Positions 9,789-21,463 of a stretch of DNA of 64,000 nt are shown here, piece after piece (the stretch's first letter is position 1; every line of letters begins with the position of its first letter). A model generated the notes under the pieces. That model did not search any database. It saw nothing but the letters and a program-made list of their open reading frames with translations, and was not told where the DNA came from. Position numbers and translations under genes: made by a program. Source of the stretch: Hennigella sp049177155 (lineage in GTDB: Bacteria; Bacillota_I; Bacilli_A; Mycoplasmatales; Mycoplasmoidaceae); NCBI GenBank assembly GCA_049177155.1, contig CP185407.1, forward strand, positions 1-64,000, written 5' to 3'.

Positions 9789-11543
9789 CTAAAGAGCCTT
9801 TTTAAGAGCTTTAGCTACTTTAATATCAATTATTTGTGAAAGCTCTGATAAAGTTGCCTTCTTAATGTTTGTTGCAGTCTTAAACTTTTCTAGCAACATT
9901 TCCTTCTTTGCTTTGCTTAATCCTTCTACATCTGGAATAATTGATGTATCAAATAAAGAAGTTTCATGTTTCTTTCTATAGAAAGAAATGGCTGTATTAT
10001 GAACTTCATTTTGGATATTAGCAAGGAAGTTGTACAAATTTGATTCTCTATCTAATTTAATAGTTGTGTTGTTATGAACAATTCCATTAGTTTGGTGGTT
10101 ATTATTTTTAACCAAACCAATAATGTGTGGTGGTTTTACATTTAGTGTAGCAAACACTTCTAGTGCTGCATTAACTTGGATTTTACCACCATCCATAATT
10201 ATTAAATCTGGCATTTCGTCTTTATGGTGTTGCACAAATTTGGTTAATACATATTTCATACAATCATAATCTGATGTTAAAGATTTATCATCAATTAAAT
10301 ATCTTCGATATTTAGATTTAACAAATTCACCATTATTTAAATAAATCATTCCTGCAACTTTGTTTTCACTAAATAAGTTAGAAATATCAAATGAAACCAT
10401 GGTTTTGATTTTCTTTGCGTGAAGCATGTCAGTTAATTGGTAAATTGCTGATAGCTTCGCTTTCTTTGCGTGTTGATATACCAAATAGTTTGTTTTTAAA
10501 TATGAAATTGCATTATCAATAGCATTCATTAATATTTCATATTTTTTACCTTTTAATGGTTTAGAAATATCAAAATCTAATGTTTGTCTTAAAGATTTAA
10601 ATTCTTTGATTGGTAAAGATACAAATAAATGTTTTGGTTTGTTTTGGTTCTTAACATAATATTGATAAAGTCAAGATGATACTACTGAGTTAATATCATC
10701 ATAGTATTCATGAATTTCTTGAATCTTGGCTATTAGTTTTCCATTAACATAACTAAACAAGATTAAAGAGATAAGGTTGCCTTTAGTTGCATATCCAAGA
10801 AAATCTATATTTTCTTTACTATTAAATTGAACTGTTTGATTTTCTTTAATTTCATTTAATGCTAATCTTAATCTTTTGTATTGATCAGCTTCTTCAAATT
10901 TTAATTGTTCAACTAAAGCTTTTTCTTTTGCTTTAATATCCTTTTCTATATGACTAGTGTTGCCACTAAAGAATTGTTTTATTTCATTCTTAATTTTGTC
11001 ATATTGTTCTTGACTAACATTATTTATACAAGGACCAAGACATTGGCCTATATCGTAATATAAACATTTGTGTTTGGGCAATTGATCACACTTACGTAAA
11101 GGAAATAAAGCACCTAGTAACATGAACAATTCTTTTTTAAAAAAGTTCTTGCTAGCAAATGGGCCATAATATGTTCCCTTAAATTTGCTATTGCTATGTG
11201 TATATTTAATTCTTGGGTTCTTTTCGTTAGTTACAACAATATAAGGATATCCAGATGAATCCTTAAGCATTATGTTGTATTTAGGACGGTGTTTCTTTAT
11301 TAAATTATTTTCAAGAATTAATGCTTCATTCTCATTCTTTACTATGTAAAACTCAACATCTGCTATATCAGCTACTAATTGTGAAGTTTTAAAATCATGT
11401 AACTTATTAAAGTATTGATTCACACGATTAAATAAGTTGATAGCTTTACCAACATAAATAATGTCGCCATGTTCATCTTTTCATAGATAACAACCTGGTT
11501 TTCTAGGTGCTGATGCTAATTTAAACTTAATCTTATCAGTCAT
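9789..11543 (-). CDS. uvrC: Excinuclease ABC subunit C
   Basis: A 584-residue nuclease of nucleotide excision repair that makes both incisions beside a UvrAB-marked lesion. The GIY-YIG domain is at the N-terminus (PRKPGCYLWKDEHGDIIYVGKA). A Cys-rich segment (CDQLPKHKCLYYDIGQCLGPC) and the UvrBC coiled coil follow, then the RNase H-like domain with SFDISNL and DGGKIQV, and a C-terminal helix-hairpin-helix (VEGLSKAKKEMLLEKF). TGA-coded Trp in CYLW and elsewhere splits the standard-code frame. Start at 11543; a single base separates it from the upstream unknown gene, whose stop forms TAGTATG with this start. Confidence 0.97.
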
Positions 11544-11544
11544 A

Positions 11545-12210
11545 CTATTTTAAAAGGATCTTGCCTTTTACAAGAACTCTATTTAATGATTCATTGATAG
11601 CACGATTAATATCACTATCAACATAACATAGATTACCATTACGTAAATAAATGATTAGTTTGCCACGTGAGTAATGGTAATTCTTGATTTGATCATAATA
11701 TAAGGAAATAATGTCAATATCCTTAGAAACAATTATTCTTTGTGTTGTTATATATAAGTCTGGTTTATTAATAAGTTGAATTAAGCCTTTATCATTTACT
11801 AATTTAAATGCATCTAAATCGTAACGATAGAACACTAACTCATTTTTATTAACTGAAAAGTCAACTATAAGTTGCTTTAGGTTTCTTATCTTAGCAAACA
11901 CAATTGCTTGAACGTTCTTTAGATATTGTTGTTCATAACTATTTAACTCATTGGCTAAGAACAACTTGTCAATCATATCATCTAATTCAACAATATATTC
12001 TTTTGTATATTCTTTGTTGTTTTTCATCCATTGAGTTAGTAAATCAAATCTAAAAGCTAAGAAATCTTTTTCTTGACTTGATTTATATAAAGACAAAACT
12101 TTTTGCTTTTTAATAGTATCCAAATTAGTCATGTTAACAACTTTAATTACCTTTGGTAGGTAATCTTTTTCATAGTTAGCAGATTTTGGTCTTTGAAAAA
12201 AGTTTTTCAT
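11545..12210 (-). CDS. Unknown protein, 221 residues
   Basis: I do not recognise this protein. It is basic and soluble, with no signal peptide or membrane helix. The N-terminal two thirds is predicted helical (charged, Lys/Glu/Leu-rich); the C-terminal third has alternating hydrophobic residues around residues 150-205 (DLYITTQRIIVSKDIDIISL, KLIIYLRNGNLCYVDS). That resembles the beta-rich pattern of a PH-like domain; this is a guess from pattern only. It is translated just ahead of uvrC, one base apart. On its other side it diverges from the next gene, with only 20 bases between the two start codons and a -10 box 6 bases before its ATG. Confidence 0.75.
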   Translation of the reverse strand: MKNFFQRPKSANYEKDYLPKVIKVVNMTNLDTIKKQKVLSLYKSSQEKDFLAFRFDLLTQWMKNNKEYTKEYIVELDDMIDKLFLANELNSYEQQYLKNVQAIVFAKIRNLKQLIVDFSVNKNELVFYRYDLDAFKLVNDKGLIQLINKPDLYITTQRIIVSKDIDIISLYYDQIKNYHYSRGKLIIYLRNGNLCYVDSDINRAINESLNRVLVKGKILLK

Positions 12211-12231
12211 ATTGTTATTATAATTATTTTA
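12210..12231. promoter_or_regulatory. Symmetric divergent -10 box giving two predicted leaderless mRNAs
   Basis: ATTATAAT at 12217-12224 is its own reverse complement and contains TATAAT on both strands. Each flanking start codon (12210 on minus, 12231 on plus) begins exactly 6 bases beyond its -10 box, the normal distance to +1. Both genes would therefore be transcribed from the A of ATG, with no ribosome-binding site. Confidence 0.6.
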
Positions 12232-12647
12232 TGGAAAGACTTAGAACCAAAAAAGAAATTAAGTTTTATGATAAACTAGCAAAAAATGTTTTTGCTAGAC
12301 ATTCTAAATACTTCCGTAGAAATGTTCATTTAAATCATGAAGAAACATATCTGCAAATCATCAGAATCAAGAATGATGAACAATTTACTAATGAAATTCA
12401 AGGATTTAATGAACCTCCAAGAAATATCTGCTTCTTTATATATCATATTGATCCTTTGTTAAATAGAGCTAAATGATATAACGTTAAAAACTCTGATTAC
12501 ATTATTACCAATAGTAAAACCAACAGAGTAATAGCTATTAATGAACAACCAAAAGACAACTCAGACTTCTTTAATGTCTGAATTGTTAGAAAAAATACAG
12601 TTAGCTTTTTAAATATTAATATTGGTGATATCTTCTTTACAAGATAA
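12231..12647 (+). CDS. Unknown protein, 138 residues
   Basis: No family recognised. The reading frame runs through two TGA (Trp) codons. It is rich in Asn, Lys and aromatic residues, has no membrane segment, and carries a basic N-terminus (MERLRTKKEIKFYDKLAKNV) and an NNxNR-type hydrophilic middle. I chose the ATG at 12231 rather than an upstream in-frame ATG at 12186, because the latter would lie inside the divergent gene and the -10 box at 12219-12224 predicts transcription from 12231. It converges on the ABC operon; its stop codon abuts the stop of the permease at 12648 with no gap. Confidence 0.65.
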
Positions 12648-14462
12648 CTATTTAAAGTCGGTTCTCTTATAAACAATTATTGAGCCAGCAAATAAGCAAC
12701 ATGAAATTACTGATCAAATAGCAATAATATCAGTTATTTTATAGAAGCTTCTCAATGTATATTGATACATGTTAGCTAATGTTTCAGCATATGACATTTT
12801 AGTTGTTACTAATTTTGCATAAGATTCTACTTCATCAGTAACAATGGTTTCAACATGAATACCTAAATCAAAAATACATTTATTAAATTTATGTTGTTTT
12901 TGTTGTTGCTCATCTGTTAGTAATTTATCTTTATATCAAGACATAACTTGTTTTGAATTAAAAGGAAAATCAGCAATACAATGTGCTCCAATTCATTGGT
13001 TTTGAGCTTCTTGAGCAAATGTTGATCATGCTAAAAGGTATTGACCTACTGCGATGAATTTTTCATTGCTACTCATAGCATTTCAAACATCTGAGCCTAA
13101 TGAGTTAATAATGGCAGTGCGTGAAGTTTCACTAAAATCATCTGTATAAGCTTCTAATGCTGACTCGTATGCTTCTCTTGCTTTTGCTTCTGTTACTACA
13201 TCATTTAGCAATAAAGCGTCCATTTTATTTCACACACGTTCATAATGATTTCTTAGTTGATCACTAATGACTATGCTCTTTTCATCTTCGCTACCAACAA
13301 CTATTGAATTAAAGTTTAATTGATAAATAGTTGATAGTAAATACCAATTACTTGTTGTTAATGACATATCTGATCCAACAACGTATTCAGTTGTAAATTC
13401 CATTCCTTTTTCGTTTACAACATCATAATAACTAATAGGATAATTTTCTTCGTCAACTTGTTCAGTTATATGTGTATCTTTATCTATTAGATAATCATAG
13501 CTGTTATTTCCACCAATAAATAACTTACTTGCTTCTTGCAATCTTGATTTTTCTAATCCAAAACTACTATATAAAGAAGATAATTGTTTTCCAAAGTCAA
13601 TATAGTTAACTCTTTTCCTTCCGGCTTCTCTATTGGCTTTGTCCCAATATTCTTTAGTATCAAAGTGGATACTTTCTTCGCCTTGTTCATCAGTGATGCA
13701 TTGGATTGTTGCAAAATTTAATTGTTCTCCAGCATTTTCGCCAGTTTTATATTGATGTAATGTGTTACAACTTGTACTTATGATTTCTGTATCATATTTA
13801 TCTGACAACACTTCTAGTGCTGACTTTGTAACTTGTGGGAAGATAAAGTTCATTAAACACATTACAAAGACAATGACAACAGTTAAGACAATAGTCATAA
13901 CTTGTCCACCTATCATTGATATAAACACGGATATTCCACCAAAGAATAACATGTTAATCAAGTTGCCAATAAACACTGAAAGCAATAATGCTTGGTATCT
14001 TGCTCAAGTAATACCTGTAACATTAGTTAATTCATTATAAGGACCAAAGATTGGTCAAATAATAGCTACAATAATTAAGGAAATAGAAGAAATAACGGCC
14101 ATGATTATTAGATAAACTGCTGTTTTAATTCATACAGTCATACCTTTTGTCAATGGCTTAGCAGATATAGTTAAATCAGATCCATCATCTCTTCCTGTTC
14201 TAAACACTGCCACTGCAATACTTGCAGCAGAAGCAGCAATAAAGAACAAGTTAAAGATTGGCATATTAAATCCACCAATATTTCAAATAAATAATGGTTC
14301 AAAATGTAATGATGATGGAACAATAACTAAGATTACAGCTAAATAAACTAAGTAAAGAATCGCAACAATATATCCAAACGGTCGTTTTAAGAACGTTTGA
14401 AATAAATAGCCAGCATAAGCTAGTATTGGAGTTTTAACTTTTTGTTGCGTTTCTTGTCTCAT
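12648..14462 (-). CDS. ABC-2 type transporter permease (downstream subunit)
   Basis: 604 residues. A cytoplasmic N-terminus (RQETQQKVKTP) leads into membrane helices at about 26-45, 60-80, 110-130 and 155-200. A loop of roughly 370 residues, presumably outside the cell, precedes a last helix and a short KRTDFK tail. The GRDDGSDLTISAKPLTK stretch between helices is typical of ABC-2 permeases, as is the C-terminal helix plus basic tail. The substrate cannot be told from sequence. It is the last gene of a permease-ATPase-permease operon and its ATG overlaps the ATPase stop (TAATG). Confidence 0.8.
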
Positions 14463-15535
14463 TATTTCTCCATAGTATCTACTGAACCAAATTTAATTAG
14501 TTTTTTATAGATATCATCTAACTTATTTCCTATTTCGTTAAATGATAAAAGTTGAATGTTTGATTTTTGAATTAATTGTAAAAATTCCATTTCTTGAGTT
14601 TTTGTTTGAAAGTTGATAACAAAGTTTTGAGATATTTCATCAATTTTGTAATCAATTTCATTCTTTTTTAAGAATTGTTTTAATTTGGCTGGGTTAGATA
14701 CACTAACACTTAACTTTCTATCAGCATATTTTTCATATAGTTGTTTTGTTGTACCAGTGAAAACAATCTTACCACCATCAAGGATGGTAGCAGCATTTGC
14801 ATATCTATCAAGTTCAGCAAGAACGTGACTAGAAATTAAAATAGCTTTACCTTCTTTTGTTAACTTACCTAAAGTATCAAATAATTCCAATCTTGCTTTA
14901 GGATCAAGGTTAGCAGCGGGTTCGTCCATAACTAATACATGAGGATTGTTAATTAATGCTTGTGCTAATAATACTTTCTTCTTTTGTCCAGAAGAGAATG
15001 AGTTAGGTGATTTGCCTTTTAGATTTCACATATTTAATTGTGTTAATCTTGTTTTAGCAAATCTTCTTGCTTCCATTCTTCCTAAACCTGAAAGTCTTGC
15101 CATTCATACTAAGTATGAGAAGCAACTCATTCTTGTTGGAAATCTAGCATTTTCAGGAATGTAACCTAAATATTTCTTAGCTAATACGGAAGTATTCTTT
15201 TCGCCATTAATTAAAACTGTACCAGATCATCTTGCATAAGCAGCAATGATTGATTTAATAGAAGTTGTTTTACCAGCACCATTGGCTCCAATGAATGCAT
15301 GGAATTGTCCAGGATAAACATTAAATGAGATGTTGTTAATAGCAGGAGCTTTTTTTCTAGGATATTTTTTATATAAATTTTCAACAAACAAAATAGGCTT
15401 AGGATCTAGCTTTTTATAATGAGCGATTCCTAGCTTTGTATTTTGTTTGTTCATATGAACATTTTTAAATGTTCTGCTATACGTCTTAATATTTTTCTTG
15501 TTTTGACTAATAATCTTATCTGCTTTTGTTTTCAT
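14462..15535 (-). CDS. ABC transporter ATP-binding protein
   Basis: 357 residues. After a basic N-terminal extension of about 45 residues, the nucleotide-binding domain has Walker A GANGAGKTT at residues 83-91, Q-loop region YIPENARFP, signature FSSGQKKKVLLAQAL, Walker B VLVMDEPAANLDP and switch His in ISSHVLAEL. About 110 residues follow the core, as in other ABC-2 exporter ATPases. The ATG at 15535 has an AGGAG site 8 bases upstream; the frame is open further upstream but lacks such a site. It energises the two flanking permeases. Confidence 0.92.
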
Positions 15536-15545
15536 AACATCACTC

Positions 15546-17603
15546 CTATTTAACATCGTATTTGAAATATACCACTGTTCCAGCAGCAAATAATGCTGCA
15601 GAAATAGTCCCTCAAATGACCGCATAAATTCAATAATTTACCATCGGTGTTGATTTATAAAAGAAATATTGAACGTTTTGGCCAAGTGGCATATCAATTT
15701 TTAAAAATTTCTTTAGGATGCCGCTCAAGTATGGATATCAATTATCAGTTACTACGTATGGTCTACCAGTAAAATCTGATGCTCGTTTTGAATTATCTAA
15801 ACTTGAATACAATCAATCTTCATCAGCAGCAGTTATAGTTTTAAAGATTTGTGCAGTTTTATTTAAAGTATAGAATGCTGTTTTAACAGCTTCTTCTTTC
15901 TTCTCTTGTTCAGTATAAGAAGAACTTTGATTTGCTCATGCCTGTATAAATCAATCTAAACAAGGTGCTTGTGTATGCGGTACTAATAAACTTAATATAT
16001 TATCTTCATTTGCCATAAATCATCCAGCGTCTGTTAGTGTAACAGCTAATGGAGCTAATGCTGTGGCCACGTTTGATTTAACAGCATTCTTTGCTGTCAA
16101 TTCATCTCCTGTTGGTTCGATAGTTAATGCTTTTTTTTGTTCGTCTAAAGCTTTTCAATATGCAAAGTTTTTAAATTGCATAAATCTGTGATTTAAATCA
16201 TTAACATTCGTAATGTCATAGTATTCTTGTTGGTGTCCGCCTTGATGTCCTGTCAAATATTGTCAAATTAAATCATAATATGTGGCAAGATTACTACCAA
16301 CACCAAAAGCTTTTCCTCAGTATATTGGATCATCTCGTTCTTCAACTGGCAATTGATTTGTATCATATTTCGTATAAACAGTTATACCGTTATAAATCTC
16401 TTCAAAACCTTCAGCATATTTTATTCAGTCTTCAGGTTCATAAAATACTTCGGTTGAGAATAACAATTTCTTAGATCTAATACTTGCAACAGGAATTTTG
16501 TTTGCATATCCTCTTAGTCTTGTTCCAGTTAATGGTTCAATGCCTGCAAAACCAAAGGCTGATGGAATATGAATGTTTAAACCAAATTCAGTTAAATCTT
16601 TAAATCCATAATAGATTCATTGTAAATCTTGTTTAGTTTCTATATCGGGATCATTAACTATTTCAGGACTAGCGGGAGAAGTTAATTCATAATTATAAAA
16701 TCTAGAAATAGCAAACATTCTGTTTGCTTGTCTAGCTGCAAACTCATCAGTTTTAAATGACATATAAGTTAAACCTATCTGTCCAGCAAAGTCTGTAGCA
16801 TTTAAAATTGGGGTTGGATCAACAGCTTGAATTTTGTCTTTTCAAAAAGCTTCCATTTCTTGCCATGTTGATGCTTGACAAGGGTGTTGTCTTCCGACTG
16901 CAACCTCTGTTGGTTCAAACTTAACGACTTCTTGTTCTTTGTATTCACCCGTTTCAGTATTTCTGTTTACCACAATATAACTTGGTGCAGACATAGATTT
17001 TTGGTCTAGCGCTTGTGCTGGTGTAGAAAATACAAACAAAGTTAATGCTTGATAAATTAAGAAAATCAAAGAAATAATTATGTTTGTAATAATTACACCC
17101 ATCTTTGCAAACTTAACTGTTAATAAAATTGAAATAGAACCAAAGACTGCAAAAGTAACTAAGTTACCAATGAACATGGATATTAATAATCCACCATAGA
17201 AATATGGTTCAGTTTTAGGTAAGAAAATTGTAAATGCACTTAATAAAACTGTTGTTAAGTTAATTAATAAACAATAAGCTCCAAAAACAAAGAACTTAGT
17301 TAAAACAATCTTTGTTCTTGAAATAGGTTTTGAAATAATAATTAATTCAGTTCCTTCTTCGTTACTATCTTTAAAGATGTTAATTGCTAATATTGCAGTG
17401 AATAAAGATGCAACCATTCCCATGAATGTTTGGCAAACAGCCATAGTGGTGTTTGCTCAAACTTGTAGTGTATTCATTTCTGCAGCTAAAGGAAGAATGA
17501 TAATAAAACATGTACAAGTAAATAAGAATAAAAGTCAAGTGATCCAAATTGGTTTACGCTTGATGGTGTTAATAAATACGAAATTAAAATACACTATATT
17601 CAT
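15546..17603 (-). CDS. ABC-2 type transporter permease (upstream subunit)
   Basis: 685 residues with an N-terminal helix near 20-40 and further helices up to about residue 190. Between them lies SNEEGTELIIISKPISRTKIV, the counterpart of the loop in the other permease. A very large hydrophilic loop of about 430 residues precedes the final helix (AALFAAGTVVYFKYDVK). The two permeases share design but little obvious sequence, so they probably form a heterodimer with the single ATPase. It is the first gene of the operon; the only promoter candidates lie in the 80 bases before it, next to the yebC terminator. Confidence 0.8.
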
Positions 17604-17659
17604 ATTTAGTTATTTATTATATAAATAAAATTTTTTTATATTAAAAAAGATAATAATTA

Positions 17660-17680
17660 AAAAAGGCCAACGGCCTTTTT
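17660..17680 (-). terminator. Terminator after yebC
   Basis: Stem AAAAAGGCC/GGCCTTTTT with a 3-base loop AAC, four bases beyond the yebC stop. The minus strand ends with a T-rich run. It isolates the yebC-dipeptidase cluster from the ABC operon. Confidence 0.85.
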
Positions 17681-17684
17681 GTTG

Positions 17685-18392
17685 TTATAGAAGGTTATGA
17701 ACTACTGATTGAATATCGTCATCATCTTCACAAGAATCTAGGAATCTTTCTAGTTTTTCTAATAACTTTTCATCAGTAATATCTTTTTTATCTTGAGCTA
17801 CTAATTTAACTTCACCAGAGTGAATGCTAAATCCTGCATCAAGTAGTGCCTTTTTAGCGTCATAAAATTGGTCAGGGTCAACTAAAACTTCATAATTGTC
17901 TTCGTGCTCTTTAATGTCAATGACATTAAAAGCAAGTAAGGATTCAAGAATGCTATCATCGTTTGTTTTAGCATTTTTTAACAAAATAAATTCAGCATAA
18001 TTGTTAAAGAAAATTTTAACTGAATTAGGTCGTGCAATTTGACCATTAATTTTTCCTAAATATCCTCTTAAATTACTTGCTGTTCTATTGGAATTATCAG
18101 TTAGTGCTGTAATAATAAATTGAGTACCATTTGGACCATAACATTCATATGTTATGCTTGTCATATTTGCTGGATCTTTTGCAGCACCAGAAATATTTCT
18201 CTCAATAGATTCACGAGATAAATTGTTTGCTAATGCTTTATCAACAGCAGCTTTTAATCTTGGGTTGGCATCAATATTTGGACCACCAACTTTTGCGGCC
18301 GCTTTAATTTCTTTTGCAAGCTTAAGTCATATTTTTGCTTGCATTTGTTGCTTTTTATTTGTTTGACTTGCAACTAAATGTTTACGAGGCAT
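17685..18392 (-). CDS. yebC: YebC/PmpR family regulator (translational/transcriptional)
   Basis: 235 residues, the usual size. The family N-terminus is present (MPRKHLVASQTNKKQQMQAK, then LAKEIKAAAKVGGPNIDANP), as are the SIERNISGAAK and YECYGPNGTQFIITALTDN segments. YebC-family proteins were described as DNA-binding regulators, and more recently as factors helping ribosomes at proline stretches; which applies here cannot be told. An in-frame TGA (Trp) sits in AKIWLKLAK. The start overlaps the stop of the upstream dipeptidase gene as TAATG, so it is translationally coupled to it. Confidence 0.93.
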
Positions 18393-19873
18393 TATTTAAT
18401 TTCCTTAAGAACTAACAATAAAGTTTTAAAGAAATCTTTAATTGTTGCTACTTCTACTCTTTCTCTAGAAGTGTGTTCTTCTCTAATTCTTGGTCCAACA
18501 GAAACAACATGTTCTTTTAATTGTGGACACTTAACAATAAGTTCAGATGGTTCAAGACCTCCTGGGTCTCTTACTGGGAATGAATATTTTCCAGTGATGT
18601 CATGGTAAGCTTTTATTCATGCTTGAATTGTTGGTGATTCTTCAGGTTTTTGTGTCAATCAAGGTGGACAGTGAATATCACGTTTGAAGTTTGTCATTCC
18701 AGCTAAACTACCAAAATATCTAAGCATATTAAATTGTCTGTCTAAATCTGGCATGTTAAAACTTCTTGGTAAGCAAACAGTATAGATAACACCATTTGCT
18801 GTTTTAACTACACCAATATTTCCAGCAGCAAAGATGTGTTTCATTGTAATATCCATACGATAAATACCATTAGGTAAGAATCCATAGAAGAACAATATCT
18901 TTTCAGTTTCTTCTACTGAACATGCAACCTTTGCTTGTTTAGATAGTGGCTTTACACTAATCTTGCCACCTTTATCTAATCCTTGAGCTAAAACTTGTGC
19001 ATTGTCTCATGCGTGTTGAACGTGTTTTCTAAGTTCTGGTGCATCTTTAGGATCAATTTGAATAATAGCATCTGCTTTATGAGCAATGGCATTCATTGCT
19101 AATCCACCATCAATACTAATTAATCTAATCTTGTTGTGGTCTTGTGTAAATGAATATAATGCTTCAGATAAAAATTGAATAGCATTATTTAATGGGTTGT
19201 GAACCATTAATGCAGAGTGTCCACCATCTAAACCAGATACTTGAATATGAAAAGTTTTAGTTCCTTTAGCAACTGGTAAGTATTTAAGTTTCTTTTCAAA
19301 AGTAACTTGCATTGTACCATTACTTGCAACATACATTTTGTCAGGAATATCATTATCCAAGTTAAACATGTGTTTTGCTTTTAATAGTTTGTTTGGAAGA
19401 GATTTCATACAATATTGAATATCTCCTTCTTCACAAACAGTAAGCAAAGCTTCAAGAGGTCCATGTTCATAGTTGCCTGTCATTATTTCCATAATAGCAG
19501 CAACTCCAACACCATTATCAGCGCCTAATGTGGTACCATCGCATTTAATGCAATCGTCAGTAGTGTCATAGTATGGTTTAATTGCTTCTTTTAAGAAATC
19601 AATTTTAACATTTGGTTCTTTTACTAACACCATATCCATGTGTGCTTGTAAAGCAACAACTGGTCTCTTTTCAAAACCTTTAGTTGCAGCTTTCTTAGCT
19701 AAAATAGCACCTGATGAATATTGTCTTACCCAACATCCTGCTTTGTTTAAAGCTTTCATTAAGATATTAGATAATTGTGCTTCATTATGTGTTCCATGAG
19801 GAACAGAACAAACGGTTTTAAATCATTTTAAAACGCCTTTTGGTTCTAATCTTTCAAATGAATAATTTTTCAT
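18392..19873 (-). CDS. M20 family aminoacyl-histidine-type dipeptidase (PepD-like), copy 1
   Basis: A 493-residue zinc peptidase that should release amino acids from dipeptides in the cytoplasm. Metal-site residues are all visible: His78 and Asp80 in QAHMDMV, Asp119 in LGADNGVG, Glu148-Glu149 in TVCEEGD, Asp in FNLDND, and a late His in EEHTSRE. A strong AGGAGG lies 5 bases before the ATG. It is a paralogue of the next gene, of exactly equal length, though the two differ widely in sequence, so they probably differ in substrate range. It is coupled to yebC (one-base overlap) and follows copy 2 by 8 bases. Confidence 0.9.
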
Positions 19874-19881
19874 TTATCCTC

Positions 19882-21363
19882 CTAATCTTTTAATCTAGCA
19901 AGAGTTAATTTTAATACTTTTCAGAATTTAACTGTATCTTGAACGCTTAATGATTCAGAAGGTGAGTGACAGTTATGCAATGTTGTACTAATACATACTG
20001 TGTTTTGAGTCATAGCTGGGTTCTTTAAACAAATTGAAGCACATTCAAGACCGCCTGCAACTGCCATTTGTTTAATTGGTTTACCAACAATTTCTTCATA
20101 TGCTTGAGAATAAACATGTGCAGCATGGTTGTGAGTTAAATCATTGATGAAGGCATAAACTTGTCCAGATTGTTCAAAGTGTGTAAATCCTAACAATTCA
20201 CCTAATGATTTAATCTTTCTAACTTTTCTTTGAATTTCACCATCTAGGAAACTTCTAACTTTAAAGTCCATACGTAGTGTGTCATTTTCAATAGAAATGA
20301 AACCTAGGTTAGATGATGAATACATTGAGTGACTTGATGGGTCAGCAGTAAATACCTTATTTGGTGCTAATGAAGCAAATAAGAAAATCTTCTTAGCAAC
20401 TTCAAATGGATAAACCTTTGTTGGTGCATCAATATAATCAAAATCTAATACTGCACCTTCTTCAAATCCTTGACATACTTTTTTAGCAATCAATAATTGG
20501 TTAACTAAGAAACGTTTGAATTTGTCACATAGTTTTTGTTCCATTACAATATCCAATTTACAGTAAATTGGTAATGAGTTGTTAATTGGACCACCTTCAA
20601 ATTTAGAAATAGAAAATTCTGCTTTGTTTAAACTTGCAAAGTCTGTTGCACATTCAGCAATAAATTCAATGGCATTAATGTGTGGTCTAACAATGTTAAC
20701 ACCAGAGTGTCCACCTTTTAGACCAGATAGCATAATTGAAAAAGCTCTTTGTGTATTAGGAACAGATTGAATAGGAACATTGTATTTCATAGTTGTGCAA
20801 CCTGCACCACCATAAGTTAATTCACTAAATGTTTCACCATCAAGGTTTAAATAATATTTAGCGTCAATGTCTCCAAGCTTCATTTCATCCGCTACACATT
20901 TACCTGGTAAGTCCTCTTCATTAACTGTAATTAAATGCTCAATTGGTCCATGAACAATTGATGGGTTGTTCATAATAGCAAGTTCTATTGCTACACCAAT
21001 TCCATTATCAGCACCTAGTGTTGTATCAAAAGCTTTGATCATACCTGTTGCTGTATCGTAGTATGGTTCAATTGGATCTTTTAATAAATCTTTAGTTGTG
21101 TTTTCTGTTTTAGCTAACACCATGTCCATGTGAGATTGTAATAATACAATTGGTCAGTTTTCACATCCTGGTGTTGCTTTTTGTTTAGCTAAAATCATAC
21201 CACTAGGGTAAACTTTAACTTCACATCCTGCCTTCTTGCATTCTTCTGCTAATCATTTAGAAATAGCTTCTTCATGATATGATCCATGGGGAATAGCACA
21301 TATCTTTTTAAATCAAGACATTATTTCTTTTGGTTCAATGTTTTCAATTTCTCTTATTTCCAT
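19882..21363 (-). CDS. M20 family aminoacyl-histidine-type dipeptidase (PepD-like), copy 2
   Basis: 493 residues; same family and layout as copy 1. Visible zinc and catalytic residues are His77 in QSHMDMV, Asp119 in LGADNGIG, Glu149-Glu150 in TVNEEDLPG, Asp in LNLDGE, Glu in VAGGLECASI and His in HNCHSPSES. TGA-coded Trp residues occur in MSWFKKI, SKWLAEE and near the C-terminus. An AAAGGA site precedes the ATG at 21363. Next upstream on the same strand is a YfcC-type carrier followed by its own terminator, so peptides or amino acids are the likely theme of this cluster. Confidence 0.9.
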
Positions 21364-21416
21364 AACAAAAAATCCTTTTTAGTTTTTGCCTTAAGTATAT
21401 ATTTATTATAAAAAAT

Positions 21417-21440
21417 AAAAGTATGGTTTACCATACTTTT
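21417..21440 (-). terminator. Terminator after the YfcC-type carrier
   Basis: Stem AAAAGTATGG/CCATACTTTT with a 4-base loop, 24 bases beyond the stop codon; a T-rich tail follows on the minus strand. Confidence 0.85.
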
Positions 21441-21463
21441 ATCTTGTTTTTTGGTTGTAACTA

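Noticed and set aside
12186..12230. Upstream in-frame ATG at 12186 as the start of the 138-residue unknown protein.
   Set aside because: It would lie inside the divergent gene and upstream of the -10 box; 12231 fits the predicted transcription start.
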